Of a DNA stretch of 64,000 nucleotides, positions 43,327 through 52,252 are shown in pieces. The notes beneath the pieces were generated by a model that saw only the letters and a list, made by a program, of their open reading frames with translations, searched no databases and was not told where the DNA came from. Each line of letters begins with the position of its first letter. Within the stretch, counting starts at the first letter, position 1. Location of the stretch: NCBI GenBank assembly GCA_964461455.1, contig CAYWUJ010000010.1, forward strand, positions 12,079 through 76,078, in the 5' to 3' direction. The position numbers and the translations under genes were made by a program. This DNA is from UBA1413 sp964461455. Its GTDB lineage: Bacteria; Bacteroidota; Bacteroidia; Bacteroidales; Prolixibacteraceae.

Positions 43327-45906
43327 ATGGAAAACAGACAGGGAGTAAGATATATACAGCCCACCCAGGTAGAGAATCCACAATGGAGGAAGTTTATCGT
43401 TGAATCAGATCTTCCGGCAAGGCTCAATCCCTTGCGGGAACTATGCAGAAACCTCTGGTGGGTTTGGAACAACGAAGCCAGGGAACTTTTCTGCTACATC
43501 GACGCTAAAATATGGGAGGCCGTAGAGCATAACCCCATCATGTTGCTGGAACAAGTCACTTTCCAGAGGTTTCGTGAACTGGAGAAGGATCCTGTGTTCA
43601 CCGGAATGATGGATACCGCTTATGATAAATTCACGCGGTACATGAAGGAAAGGGAATTTCTCAGCCAGCCGCAGATTGCCTATTTCAGTATGGAGTACGG
43701 GTTGCATGACAGCCTGAAGATCTTCTCGGGAGGACTGGGCATTCTTGCCGGCGACTACCTCAAGGAAGCCAGCGACTCGAAGGTGAACCTGATGGGGATC
43801 GGATTGCTGTACCGCTACGGCTATTTCCGCCAGACCATCAACATGCACGGCGAGCAGATGGCCAACTATATCCCCGAGCACTTTTCCAAAATTCCCGTGC
43901 AGCCCACCTATAATGCCAACGGCGAATGGCTGACCATCGAGGTGGAATATCCCGGAAGGAACCTGAAAGCCCATGTATGGGAAGTGAACGTGGGATCAGT
44001 AAAACTATACCTGCTCGATTCCGATACCGACCTGAATCAGGATTTTGACCGTACGGTCACCCACAACCTCTATGGAGGCGACAACGAGAACCGCCTGAAG
44101 CAGGAGATCCTTCTGGGTATCGGTGGAATCAGGTTGCTGAGAGCCTTGGGCTACCAACCCGACATTTACCACTGCAACGAAGGTCATGCCGCCCTTATTG
44201 GCATCGAGCGGCTGGTGCACCTGGTTGAAGACCACCAGCTGGCCTTCGCGGAAGCCAGGGAGGTGGTCAGAGCATCGACCCTCTTCACCACCCACACCCC
44301 CGTTCCTGCCGGCCACGACTCTTTCCATAACGACCTCTTCAGGGCCTATATGAACCATTTCCCTGAAAAAATAGGCCTTTCCTGGGATGAGTTCGTCCTC
44401 CTGGGTAAAGCTAACCCCGGAGAAGACCATTTCAACATGAGCTTCCTGGCCTGTAATCTTTCCCACGGCATCAACGGCGTGAGCTGGCTCCATGGCCAGG
44501 TCAGCAAAAAAATCCTCAAAGAGCTCTACCCCGGTTATATGGAAGAGGAAATCGAGGTGGGATATGTCACCAACGGCGTTCACTACTCCACCTGGACGGC
44601 CAAGGAGTGGAAAGAGATCCATAATGAATTCATGGGTGGGGACTTTGTCGAAAACCAGCTTGACACCGACAGGTGGGAGAGAATCTACCAGGTTCCCGAT
44701 GAAAGGATCTGGCGTCTCCGCCAGGAGCTGCGTCTGAAGCTCTTCAACTACATCAAGCAGCGCTTCTCTGACATGTGGATACAGCGTAACGAAAATCCCC
44801 GGTACATCACCGACCTGATCGACATCCTCGACCCCAATGCGCTGACCATCGGCTTCGCCCGCCGCTTCGCCACCTATAAAAGGGCACACCTCATCTTCCG
44901 CGATCTGGAACGCCTTGACCGCATCGTCAACAACCCCCATCGTCCGGTGCAGTTCATCTTCGCCGGCAAAGCACATCCCGCCGATAAAATGGGGCAGGAC
45001 CTCATCAAGCATATCGTGGAAATTTCGAAACTGCCGCAGTTCAAGGGAAAAATCCTTTTCGTGCAGAATTACGACATGAACCTGGCCAAGATGCTCCTTC
45101 AGGGTGTCGACGTATGGCTCAACACCCCCACCCGCCCCCTGGAAGCCTCAGGGACCAGCGGAGAAAAGGGCGTCATGAACGGTACCCTGCACTTCTCGGT
45201 CCTCGACGGATGGTGGGTCGAAGGATACAAAAAGGACGCAGGATGGGCCCTTCCCATGGAAAGGTCCTACGACGTGCAGGACTTCCAGGATGAACTGGAT
45301 GCCGGCACCATTTATAACACCCTGGAAGACGAAATCGTCCCCGCCTTCTACGATCGCAACAACAAGGGAGTCCCCGAAAAATGGGTGGGATTCATTAAAA
45401 ATACCATTTCCCGGGTGGCCTCCAACTTCACCACCAGCAGGATGATCCGCGACTACCTCGACCGTTTCTACCTGCCCCAGAACACCAGAACACGAAAACT
45501 CACCAGCGATGATTTCAAAATCGCCAAAGAACTGGCGGCATGGAAATTATGGGTCAGCTCGGTGTGGGACCAGATCGAGGTGAAGGATGTCCAGATCTCC
45601 CACGGAATCACCAATCTGATGAAGATAGGCCAGGAGTATCCTGCCCGGGTGGTCGTTGACCTTAAGGGACTCACCAGTAAGGACGTGGGACTGGAACTGG
45701 TCATCGCCCTCAACGGCAACAGCCAGCCCATGAAACTGGTGGAAAAAATGGAATTCGCCGTCGAGAAATGTGAAGGCAGCATGGCCACCTTCTTCCTCGA
45801 TGTACACATCCAGAAATCAGGAACCTACAGTTACGGACTCAGGCTTTTCCCCAAAAACGAAAACCTCGGGCACCGTCAGGATTTCAGGTACGTGAAGTGG
45901 CTGTAG
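43327..45906 (+). CDS. glgP: Alpha-glucan (glycogen/maltodextrin) phosphorylase, GT35
   Basis: Releases glucose-1-phosphate from alpha-1,4-glucan with PLP. The 859-aa protein has the N-terminal DUF3417 domain (about 25-140, NLWWVWNNEA) found in the Thermotoga/Thermus-type phosphorylases, then the GT35 core; EASGTSGEKGVMNGTLHFS holds the PLP-binding lysine region, and IAYFSMEYGLHDSLKIFSGG is conserved. It follows the glycogen operon with its own promoter box and a 246-base gap. A GC palindrome lies just after the stop. Confidence 0.94.
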   Translation: MENRQGVRYIQPTQVENPQWRKFIVESDLPARLNPLRELCRNLWWVWNNEARELFCYIDAKIWEAVEHNPIMLLEQVTFQRFRELEKDPVFTGMMDTAYDKFTRYMKEREFLSQPQIAYFSMEYGLHDSLKIFSGGLGILAGDYLKEASDSKVNLMGIGLLYRYGYFRQTINMHGEQMANYIPEHFSKIPVQPTYNANGEWLTIEVEYPGRNLKAHVWEVNVGSVKLYLLDSDTDLNQDFDRTVTHNLYGGDNENRLKQEILLGIGGIRLLRALGYQPDIYHCNEGHAALIGIERLVHLVEDHQLAFAEAREVVRASTLFTTHTPVPAGHDSFHNDLFRAYMNHFPEKIGLSWDEFVLLGKANPGEDHFNMSFLACNLSHGINGVSWLHGQVSKKILKELYPGYMEEEIEVGYVTNGVHYSTWTAKEWKEIHNEFMGGDFVENQLDTDRWERIYQVPDERIWRLRQELRLKLFNYIKQRFSDMWIQRNENPRYITDLIDILDPNALTIGFARRFATYKRAHLIFRDLERLDRIVNNPHRPVQFIFAGKAHPADKMGQDLIKHIVEISKLPQFKGKILFVQNYDMNLAKMLLQGVDVWLNTPTRPLEASGTSGEKGVMNGTLHFSVLDGWWVEGYKKDAGWALPMERSYDVQDFQDELDAGTIYNTLEDEIVPAFYDRNNKGVPEKWVGFIKNTISRVASNFTTSRMIRDYLDRFYLPQNTRTRKLTSDDFKIAKELAAWKLWVSSVWDQIEVKDVQISHGITNLMKIGQEYPARVVVDLKGLTSKDVGLELVIALNGNSQPMKLVEKMEFAVEKCEGSMATFFLDVHIQKSGTYSYGLRLFPKNENLGHRQDFRYVKWL

Positions 45907-45926
45907 CCCATACCGTCACGTAAGAT

Positions 45927-45941
45927 GCCTCCCCGGGAGGC
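45927..45941. promoter_or_regulatory. GC-rich palindrome before the cupin regulator
   Basis: GCCTCCCCGGGAGGC is a perfect 7-bp inverted repeat around one base, 20 bases after the phosphorylase stop and 49 before the regulator ATG. As RNA it could only fold with a shorter stem. It may be an operator for the regulator or a weak terminator; no T run follows. Confidence 0.35.
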
Positions 45942-45990
45942 CGGCCATCTGTTCCTTCTGTATTTGCAAAACTTTTAAAAGGATAAACCC

Positions 45991-46563
45991 ATGCAAAAGA
46001 GCAACATCGGAGAAAAGATCAAGCAGTTCCGTGAAATGCGGATGGTCACCCGTGAAGATCTTGCCCTGAATTCCAACCTGGGGCCAGAGCAACTGCGGGT
46101 CATTGAAGAAGAGGGGGTAGTCCCCTCCCTGGGACCCCTGATCCGCATCGCCAGGGCCCTGGGCGTAAGAATCGGCACTTTCCTCGACGACGCTGAAGAG
46201 TTGGGTCCTGTTGTGGTCAGGGCCGGAACCGGGACAAGCACCGTCAGCTTCTCCTCGAGTGATCCCTCGTCAAGGCAGCACCTCAACTTTTTCTCCCTGG
46301 CCGCCGACAAAACAGGCCGCCACATGGAGCCTTTCATCGTCGACATACAGCCCTCACAGGCTTCCGACTACAAACTCTCCTCGCACGAAGGGGAAGAGTT
46401 CATTTATGTCCTCGAAGGTTGCGTGGAAATCAGCTACGGAAAAGAGAGCTTCCGCCTGGAAAAGGGCGATACCATCTATTACGACTCCATCGTCCTCCAC
46501 AATGTCCACGCCGGATGTTCACAACCGGCGAAAATACTCGCCGTGGTTTATACCCCTTACTGA
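45991..46563 (+). CDS. XRE-type transcriptional regulator with C-terminal cupin
   Basis: A 190-aa DNA-binding protein: helix-turn-helix at about 8-62 (IKQFREMRMVTREDLALNS), and a small-molecule-sensing cupin_2 domain at about 115-188 (SHEGEEFIYVLEGCVEISYG, LEKGDTIYYDS). The XRE-cupin architecture usually senses a metabolite. It is followed after 39 bases by an acyl-CoA synthetase, a pairing common in this phylum, so I expect it to control fatty-acid activation, not glycogen. A palindrome at 45927-45941 could be its site. Confidence 0.88.
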   Translation: MQKSNIGEKIKQFREMRMVTREDLALNSNLGPEQLRVIEEEGVVPSLGPLIRIARALGVRIGTFLDDAEELGPVVVRAGTGTSTVSFSSSDPSSRQHLNFFSLAADKTGRHMEPFIVDIQPSQASDYKLSSHEGEEFIYVLEGCVEISYGKESFRLEKGDTIYYDSIVLHNVHAGCSQPAKILAVVYTPY

Positions 46564-46590
46564 TCCTGAAGTTTTAACCAGCAGTTTGTT

Positions 46591-46598
46591 TATCTTAG
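46591..46598 (+). promoter_or_regulatory. -7-like box TATCTTAG before the acyl-CoA synthetase
   Basis: Seven of eight positions match TAnnTTTG, but only four bases separate it from the ATG at 46603. Either the message is leaderless or the match is accidental and the gene is read from the regulator promoter. Confidence 0.25.
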
Positions 46599-46602
46599 AA
46601 CC

Positions 46603-48255
46603 ATGCAGTTACTCGATTACACGCTGGGCGAAATTCTGGAAAAATGGGCCATTGAGACGCCCGACCAGGAGTTTATCGTCTATCCCGACCGCAACCTCCG
46701 TTTCACCTACCGCAGTTTCAACGACCGGGTCGACAGGCTGGCCAAAGGACTCCTTTACGTTGGCCTTCAGCCCGGCGACAAGGTGGGAATCTGGGCCAAG
46801 AATGTACCCGACTGGCTCACTTTCATGTTCGCCACCGCAAAAATCGGGGCTGTCCTGGTCACCATCAACACCAGCTACAAAAAGGCAGAACTCGAATATA
46901 TCCTCCAAAACGCCGACATTCATACCCTTTGCATGGTCGACGGATACAAAGAGAGCGATTACCTGCAGATGATCTTTGAACTGGTTCCCGAACTCAGGGA
47001 ACACCCCCGGGGTGAACTGCACACCGGCAGGTTCCCGGAATTACGGAATGTGGTCTTCATAGGGCAGCAAAAAAACCGGGGAATGTACAACACCCAGGAG
47101 TTGCTTCTGTTGGGAAGCCATGTCGACGATTTCGAAGTCGAAACCATCAGGGAAACCATCAGCTGCCACGACGTGGTCAACATGCAATACACCTCGGGAA
47201 CCACAGGCTTTCCCAAAGGGGTGATGCTCTCGCACCACAACATTCTCAACAACGGATATTCCGTCGGGGAGTGCATGAAATTCACCTCTGCCGACCGGGT
47301 GATGACCCCCGTCCCCCTGTTTCACTGTTTCGGTTGTGTTCTCTCCCTCTGTGCCGTGATCACCCATGGGGCCACCATGGTGCTGGTCGAGGAATTCGAC
47401 CCCCTGATGGTCCTGGCCTCGGTACAGCGCGAGAAATGCACCGCCCTCTACGGCGTGCCCACCATGTTCATCGCCGAACTCCACCACCCCATGTTCGACA
47501 TGTTCGACCTCACCAGCCTGCGCACCGGCATCATGGCAGGAGCCCTCTGCCCCATAGAAACCATGAACCAGGTAATGACCAAAATGCACGCCCGTGATAT
47601 CATCATCGTATACGGACTGACGGAGACCTCCCCGGGGATGACCGCCACCCGCACCCACAACGCCCCCGAAGTGAAAGCCACCACCGTGGGCTTCGAACTT
47701 CCCAACGTGGAGGTGAAAATCATCCACCCCGAAACCGGCAGCGAATGTGCCCCCGGAGAACAGGGAGAAATCTGCTGCCGCGGATATAACATCATGAAAG
47801 GGTATTATAAAAACGAAGAAGCTACCCTGAAAGCCATCGATAGCGAAGGGTTTCTTCACTCAGGCGATCTGGCGGTGAAAACCGAAGACGGGTTTTACCG
47901 CATCACCGGCCGCATCAAGGATATGATCATCAGGGGCGGAGAAAACATATACCCCCGCGAAATTGAGAATTTCCTCTATAAAATGGAGCAGATAGAAGCC
48001 ATTGAGGTGGCTGCCGTGCCCAGTCCCAAATATGGGGAGCAGGTGGGAGCCTTCATAAAGGTCAAAAAAGGACACACCCTCACCGAGGAAGAGATCACCG
48101 ATTTCTGCCGCGGAGAAATCGCACGCTACAAAATTCCGAAATATATCTTTTTTGTCACGGAATTTCCCATGACCGCCAGCGGCAAAATCCAGAAATTCAA
48201 ACTTTCAGAAATGAGCACCCGCCTGCTCGAAGAGGCCGGAAAAGAGATCGTCTGA
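46603..48255 (+). CDS. AMP-dependent acyl-CoA synthetase
   Basis: A 550-aa adenylate-forming enzyme that activates a carboxylic acid, probably a medium- or long-chain fatty acid, to its CoA thioester. The P-loop YTSGTTGFPKG (near 197-207), YGLTETSPGM (about 341), the hinge GRIKDMIIRGGENIYPREIE (about 437) and the catalytic C-terminal lysine in ASGKIQKF are all present. It lies 39 bases after the cupin regulator. The chain length specificity is not readable from the motifs. Confidence 0.9.
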   Translation: MQLLDYTLGEILEKWAIETPDQEFIVYPDRNLRFTYRSFNDRVDRLAKGLLYVGLQPGDKVGIWAKNVPDWLTFMFATAKIGAVLVTINTSYKKAELEYILQNADIHTLCMVDGYKESDYLQMIFELVPELREHPRGELHTGRFPELRNVVFIGQQKNRGMYNTQELLLLGSHVDDFEVETIRETISCHDVVNMQYTSGTTGFPKGVMLSHHNILNNGYSVGECMKFTSADRVMTPVPLFHCFGCVLSLCAVITHGATMVLVEEFDPLMVLASVQREKCTALYGVPTMFIAELHHPMFDMFDLTSLRTGIMAGALCPIETMNQVMTKMHARDIIIVYGLTETSPGMTATRTHNAPEVKATTVGFELPNVEVKIIHPETGSECAPGEQGEICCRGYNIMKGYYKNEEATLKAIDSEGFLHSGDLAVKTEDGFYRITGRIKDMIIRGGENIYPREIENFLYKMEQIEAIEVAAVPSPKYGEQVGAFIKVKKGHTLTEEEITDFCRGEIARYKIPKYIFFVTEFPMTASGKIQKFKLSEMSTRLLEEAGKEIV

Positions 48256-48386
48256 TCCCCCTTTTCACAGAAAAACCCCCTCGGGGGAGTGGCGGAACGC
48301 CCGGGACTCGAAGCTGCCATAGAGCGGGAACTGTCGGCTGAAAACCATGAGCCCTGGCAAAAACCATACATTCCCGGAGAAAACGA

Positions 48387-48428
48387 AAGGGGCCGCCCTG
48401 CACCGCAGAACCGCCCCTTCCTCTTTTT
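48387..48428. terminator. Terminator after the acyl-CoA synthetase
   Basis: Arms AAGGGGC (48387-48393) and GCCCCTT (48413-48419) pair over 7 bp and are followed by CCTCTTTTT. It lies between the acyl-CoA synthetase and the convergent isomerase gene. A smaller CCCC-CTCG-GGGG hairpin lies near 48279. Confidence 0.55.
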
Positions 48429-48443
48429 CATGATAATCCCGGA

Positions 48444-49322
48444 CTACTGCGGCATCACTACAAAATCGGCATTGTTCAGGTAATCGATACTCATCCTGCA
48501 ACTTTCAAAAGGTTCGAAGTTGTAACGCTCCACTTCGACAATCCCGTATTTCATCCCTGAAAGCTCCAGCGATGGCCATATGGCGGCAAAATCCACCTTC
48601 CCGCTGGTTCCCACTTCCGCCTCATCCTTGATGTGCCAGAGATAGAAACGCCCGGGGTAGTTATTGAAATAATCGACAGGATTCTTGCCTCCGATCACAC
48701 ACCAGTAAAGGTCAATCTGGAACATCACCCTGGCAGGATCGGTATTCTGAAGCATGAAGTCATAAACTACCATACTGTCAAGGGTGGTCGAAAACTCCTT
48801 GTCGTGGTTATGATACCCGAAAAGGATCCCTTTGGCCTGGCATTTTTCACCCACGGCGTTGAAATAGTCACAGTACTTCTTCAGACCTTCGAGGCTTTCA
48901 TAGCCCGTGCGCCCCATAAAAGGCTGGACGATCCACTTGACACCGGCTGCCGCATGGGCATCGATACACTGGTCCCACCACGCCATGGTCTCCTCATAAC
49001 TGGCACTGTCGGGAACATCCCTCCCCGTGTGGGATCCCAGAAATGCCAGCCCGCTGGCCTCACACAAATTTTTGAATTCCACGGGATCCATCCCGTAAAA
49101 CATGCCGTCACGGTAACCGGCAGCCTCCACAAAGGTGTACCCCATTTCACCCACCTTCTGCAAGGTCCCGGGAACATCCTGGCCTATCGAATCACGCAGG
49201 GAATACAACTGCAGGCCTATGTTCTTCCCGGGAACAGGTTTCTCACAGGAAACAACCGCGGTCAGCACCAGTAGCAGCACCACAGGCATCATCCAAACAC
49301 TCAGCAATACTCTTTTTTTCAT
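48444..49322 (-). CDS. Sugar phosphate isomerase/epimerase-like TIM-barrel lipoprotein
   Basis: A 292-aa protein of the xylose-isomerase-like TIM barrel family (AP endonuclease family 2 fold). A signal peptide with the lipobox TAVVSCEK makes it an exported lipoprotein, probably periplasmic or outer-membrane. GLQLYSLRDSIGQDV, FGYHNHDKEF and MFQIDLYW with Glu, His and Asp ligands suggest a divalent metal site. Exported members of this family often sit in sugar-catabolic regions; here no such context exists. The substrate is unknown. Confidence 0.85.
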   Translation of the reverse strand: MKKRVLLSVWMMPVVLLLVLTAVVSCEKPVPGKNIGLQLYSLRDSIGQDVPGTLQKVGEMGYTFVEAAGYRDGMFYGMDPVEFKNLCEASGLAFLGSHTGRDVPDSASYEETMAWWDQCIDAHAAAGVKWIVQPFMGRTGYESLEGLKKYCDYFNAVGEKCQAKGILFGYHNHDKEFSTTLDSMVVYDFMLQNTDPARVMFQIDLYWCVIGGKNPVDYFNNYPGRFYLWHIKDEAEVGTSGKVDFAAIWPSLELSGMKYGIVEVERYNFEPFESCRMSIDYLNNADFVVMPQ

Positions 49323-49465
49323 TTTAATCAGGTTTATTGTTAAACATAAATTTCCGGAATCGGTAAGAATAGTTCAAAAATAGAAAATCCGCATGATCCG
49401 GAGCGGTGAAAAATGAAATAATTTCCAAAAGGGAAGGGTTTTTCATCCTGCAGGATCATTTTTTG

Positions 49466-49473
49466 TAATTTTG
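49466..49473 (+). promoter_or_regulatory. -7 promoter box TAATTTTG for the DMT transporter
   Basis: Exact TAnnTTTG match 18 bases before the ATG at 49492. It covers the TTG that would start the longer frame and thereby fixes the start. Confidence 0.5.
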
Positions 49474-49491
49474 GCGCTTCAAAACCGGAGA

Positions 49492-50400
49492 ATGAATAAC
49501 CATCGCAATACCCGTCCCATTCTGGCAGCCCTGGGAGCCATGATATTCTGGAGTTTCTCCTTTGTATGGGTCAAGGTAGCCTATGAGGCCTACGAACCCC
49601 TCACGGTCGTAGTCTTGCGCCTGGTCATCTCCGTGGCCCTCCTGTTTGTCTTCTCCCTGTCCATACGCAGGTTACAGATTCCGGCGAAAAAGGACGCGGG
49701 GATATTTGTTCTGCTGGCCCTTTTCGAGCCTTTTCTCTATTTCATGGGCGAGAGTTACGGACTGAAATATGTCTCTTCCACGGTAGCGGCAGTGATTGTG
49801 GCCACCATCCCCCTCTTTGCCCCCTTCTTTGCCTGGTACTTCTACCGGGAAAGACTGAGCTCCATGAATATTGCCGGACTGGCAGCCTCCTTTATCGGGG
49901 TGACCATCGTGGTGACCAACAGGGATTTCAGCTTTGCTGCCTCTCCCAAGGGCGTCATCCTGGAATTTATGGCGGTATTTTCGGCCATCGCCTATTCCAC
50001 GGTGCTCAGAAAACTGGCCTTCAGGTACAACACCTTCACGATCATCACCTTCCAGAACCTGATCGGGATATTCATGTTTTTGCCATTCTGGATGATTTTC
50101 GAGATGAAGGGATTTCTGGGAACCCCCTTTCACCCGGGAGCCTTCAAGGCTATTTTGCTGCTGGCGGTTTTTGCCTCCTCCCTGGCCTTCATCCTCTTCA
50201 CCTTCAGCGTGCGCAGCATGGGCATCAACCGTTCCAACGCCTATATCAACCTGATTCCTGTTTTTGTGGCGGTCTTCGCCTGGTTCGTCCTGGGTGATGA
50301 GCTCACCTCCCGCAAATTCGCAGGCATCGCCGTGGTCATCGCGGGACTTTTCCTGGCCCAGATAAAAAAGCGGAAATCACGGGCACCGGCAGAACAATAG
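49492..50400 (+). CDS. EamA/DMT-superfamily transporter
   Basis: A 302-aa inner-membrane exporter with ten predicted helices in two EamA halves (about 10-140 and 155-292). GAMIFWSFSFVWVKVAYE in the first half and SLAFILFTFSVRSMGINRSNA in the second are typical. The ATG at 49492 follows CCGGAG and the -7 box; the longer frame starting with TTG is unsupported. The family exports amino acids or other metabolites, and substrate prediction is not possible here. Confidence 0.88.
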   Translation: MNNHRNTRPILAALGAMIFWSFSFVWVKVAYEAYEPLTVVVLRLVISVALLFVFSLSIRRLQIPAKKDAGIFVLLALFEPFLYFMGESYGLKYVSSTVAAVIVATIPLFAPFFAWYFYRERLSSMNIAGLAASFIGVTIVVTNRDFSFAASPKGVILEFMAVFSAIAYSTVLRKLAFRYNTFTIITFQNLIGIFMFLPFWMIFEMKGFLGTPFHPGAFKAILLLAVFASSLAFILFTFSVRSMGINRSNAYINLIPVFVAVFAWFVLGDELTSRKFAGIAVVIAGLFLAQIKKRKSRAPAEQ

Positions 50401-50426
50401 GAACAAGGCCGGTTAAAATAATTCGG

Positions 50427-50434
50427 TATATTTG
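50427..50434 (+). promoter_or_regulatory. -7 promoter box TATATTTG for porQ
   Basis: Exact TAnnTTTG match 16 bases before the porQ ATG. Confidence 0.5.
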
Positions 50435-50450
50435 ACGTTTCTTAGAAATC

Positions 50451-51485
50451 ATGGCCGGAATGCTTCGGAAAAAGATAGTGCTGCTGTTGTGGCTTCTCCT
50501 CTCCCTGGAAGGCTTCTCCCAGATCGGGGGTGAGGATACCTATCGTTTCCTCACGCTCACCAATTCGGCACGTGTGGCCGCCCTGGGAGGGAACCAGGCC
50601 GCCCTGACCGATTCCGCCGACCTGAACCTTCCATTTCATAATCCGGCACTCCTGCGTGAATCCATGACCCAACAGTTCCTGGTCAACTATGTCAACTACA
50701 TGACCGACATCAACTATGGCTACGCTTCCTGGGCCTTCAACACCGGCAACACCGGAACCGCCGCCGTCGGCGTCCACTATATCAACTACGGCACTTTCAC
50801 GGAGGCCGACGAAGAGGGAAACATCACCGGCATCACCTTCAATGCCGGGGAATATGCCCTCAACCTCATCTGGGCACACAGCTGGCGCAACTGGAGATAC
50901 GGCGTCAACGTGAAGCCTGTGTTTTCGGCCTTCGAGAGTTACCGCTCCTTTGGCCTGGCCGGTGACGCCGGCATCGCATGGTTCTCCCCGGGGCAGCATA
51001 CCGTCGTGGGTTTCGTGGCCCGTAACTTCGGAACCCAGCTCACCACTTACTACGAAAACGGGGAAAAAGAAAAGCTTCCCTTCGACCTCCAGGCCGGCTT
51101 CTCCCGGAAACTCCGCCATGCCCCGGTGACCTTCTCGGTCACGGCCCACCACCTTAACGACTGGACCCTCGCCAACCCTGATGAGGATGAGATCTCCGGC
51201 GAGTTCGTCATCAAACCCCAGGAAAGCTTCGGAAAACAGATCATGCGCCACCTGCTGGCAGGCATGGAAGTGATGCCCTCACGCCACTTTACCCTCAGAG
51301 CCGGATATAACTACCACCTCCGCCAGGAACTGAAACTCGACCAGAAACTCTCCACCGTGGGCTTCTCACTCGGCTTCGGGGTCAACATCAAACGCTTCAA
51401 ACTCGACTATTCCACTACAAGATACCACCTGGCCGGATCTTCAAACCACATCTCCCTGGCCGTCAACCTGAACCGATATTTCTGA
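50451..51485 (+). CDS. porQ: Type IX secretion system protein PorQ
   Basis: A 344-aa outer-membrane barrel of the PorV/PorP-like group, part of the T9SS attachment complex with PorU, PorV and PorZ. The signal peptide ends near residue 24 (EGFSQ); FLTLTNSARVAALGGNQ and LPFHNPALL are family signatures, and the chain ends in NLNRYF with the aromatic terminal residue. It is followed by cmk and ispH, the order I know for PorQ in other Bacteroidales. It is 22 kb from porUV, so T9SS attachment genes are split between two sites. Confidence 0.92.
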   Translation: MAGMLRKKIVLLLWLLLSLEGFSQIGGEDTYRFLTLTNSARVAALGGNQAALTDSADLNLPFHNPALLRESMTQQFLVNYVNYMTDINYGYASWAFNTGNTGTAAVGVHYINYGTFTEADEEGNITGITFNAGEYALNLIWAHSWRNWRYGVNVKPVFSAFESYRSFGLAGDAGIAWFSPGQHTVVGFVARNFGTQLTTYYENGEKEKLPFDLQAGFSRKLRHAPVTFSVTAHHLNDWTLANPDEDEISGEFVIKPQESFGKQIMRHLLAGMEVMPSRHFTLRAGYNYHLRQELKLDQKLSTVGFSLGFGVNIKRFKLDYSTTRYHLAGSSNHISLAVNLNRYF

Positions 51486-51515
51486 TTTAAGAGTAAACCA
51501 TCCTTATTAAAGTGC

Positions 51516-51523
51516 TATCTTAG
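51516..51523 (+). promoter_or_regulatory. -7 promoter box TATCTTAG for cmk-ispH
   Basis: Seven of eight positions match TAnnTTTG, 18 bases before the cmk ATG, the standard spacing in this window. Confidence 0.4.
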
Positions 51524-51541
51524 CGCCCATAACGAAAGTCC

Positions 51542-52252
51542 ATGAACAAGGGAAAGATCATCATTGCCATTGACGGCTACTCCTCATGCGGAAAGAGCAC
51601 CCTGGCCAAAGCGCTGGCCCGTGAACTGGGGTATACCTATATCGACAGCGGCGCCATGTACAGGGCAGTGACCCTTTTTGCCCTGCGCAATCAATGGATC
51701 AAAGATGGAAAACCCGATGCCCGGGCCATCCTCGATGGTCTTGCCCACTTCTCCGTAACCTTTTCCTATGATCCTGCATCAGGCAGGAATACCACCTTTC
51801 TCAACGGCGAAAACATCGAAGAGGAGATCAGACAACTGCAGGTTTCCGATTGGGTGAGCCCGGTAAGTGCCATTGGCGAAGTTCGCAGGGCCATGGTCCT
51901 TCTTCAGCAGGAGATGGGAAAAGAAAAAGGCATTGTCATGGATGGCCGCGACATCGGAACCGTGGTTTTTCCCGGGGCAGAACTGAAAATTTTCATGACT
52001 GCCGATCCGGAAATCAGGGCCCGCCGAAGGTTCCTCGAGCTCTCGGCAAAGGGAGTCGCCGTGTCCATGGAAGAGATAAGGGATAACATCGGCAGCCGTG
52101 ACCACATGGACCAGACGCGGAAGGAGAGCCCTCTGCGACAAGCTTCCGATGCCATTGTCCTTGATAACAGCAATCTCACCCCCGGGGAACAGCTCGCCTG
52201 GGCCCTGGAAAAAGCAGGTGAAATCATAGCTTTTCAGGCCTATGAAGATTGA
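51542..52252 (+). CDS. cmk: Cytidylate kinase
   Basis: Phosphorylates CMP and dCMP with ATP in the cytoplasm. The P-loop GYSSCGKST spans residues 12-20 and YIDSGAMYRAV follows near 36-46; MDGRDIGTVVFP is the CMP-binding segment. The 236-aa length is normal. Its 3' end overlaps ispH by 11 bases, so the two are cotranscribed with coupled translation. Confidence 0.95.
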   Translation: MNKGKIIIAIDGYSSCGKSTLAKALARELGYTYIDSGAMYRAVTLFALRNQWIKDGKPDARAILDGLAHFSVTFSYDPASGRNTTFLNGENIEEEIRQLQVSDWVSPVSAIGEVRRAMVLLQQEMGKEKGIVMDGRDIGTVVFPGAELKIFMTADPEIRARRRFLELSAKGVAVSMEEIRDNIGSRDHMDQTRKESPLRQASDAIVLDNSNLTPGEQLAWALEKAGEIIAFQAYED

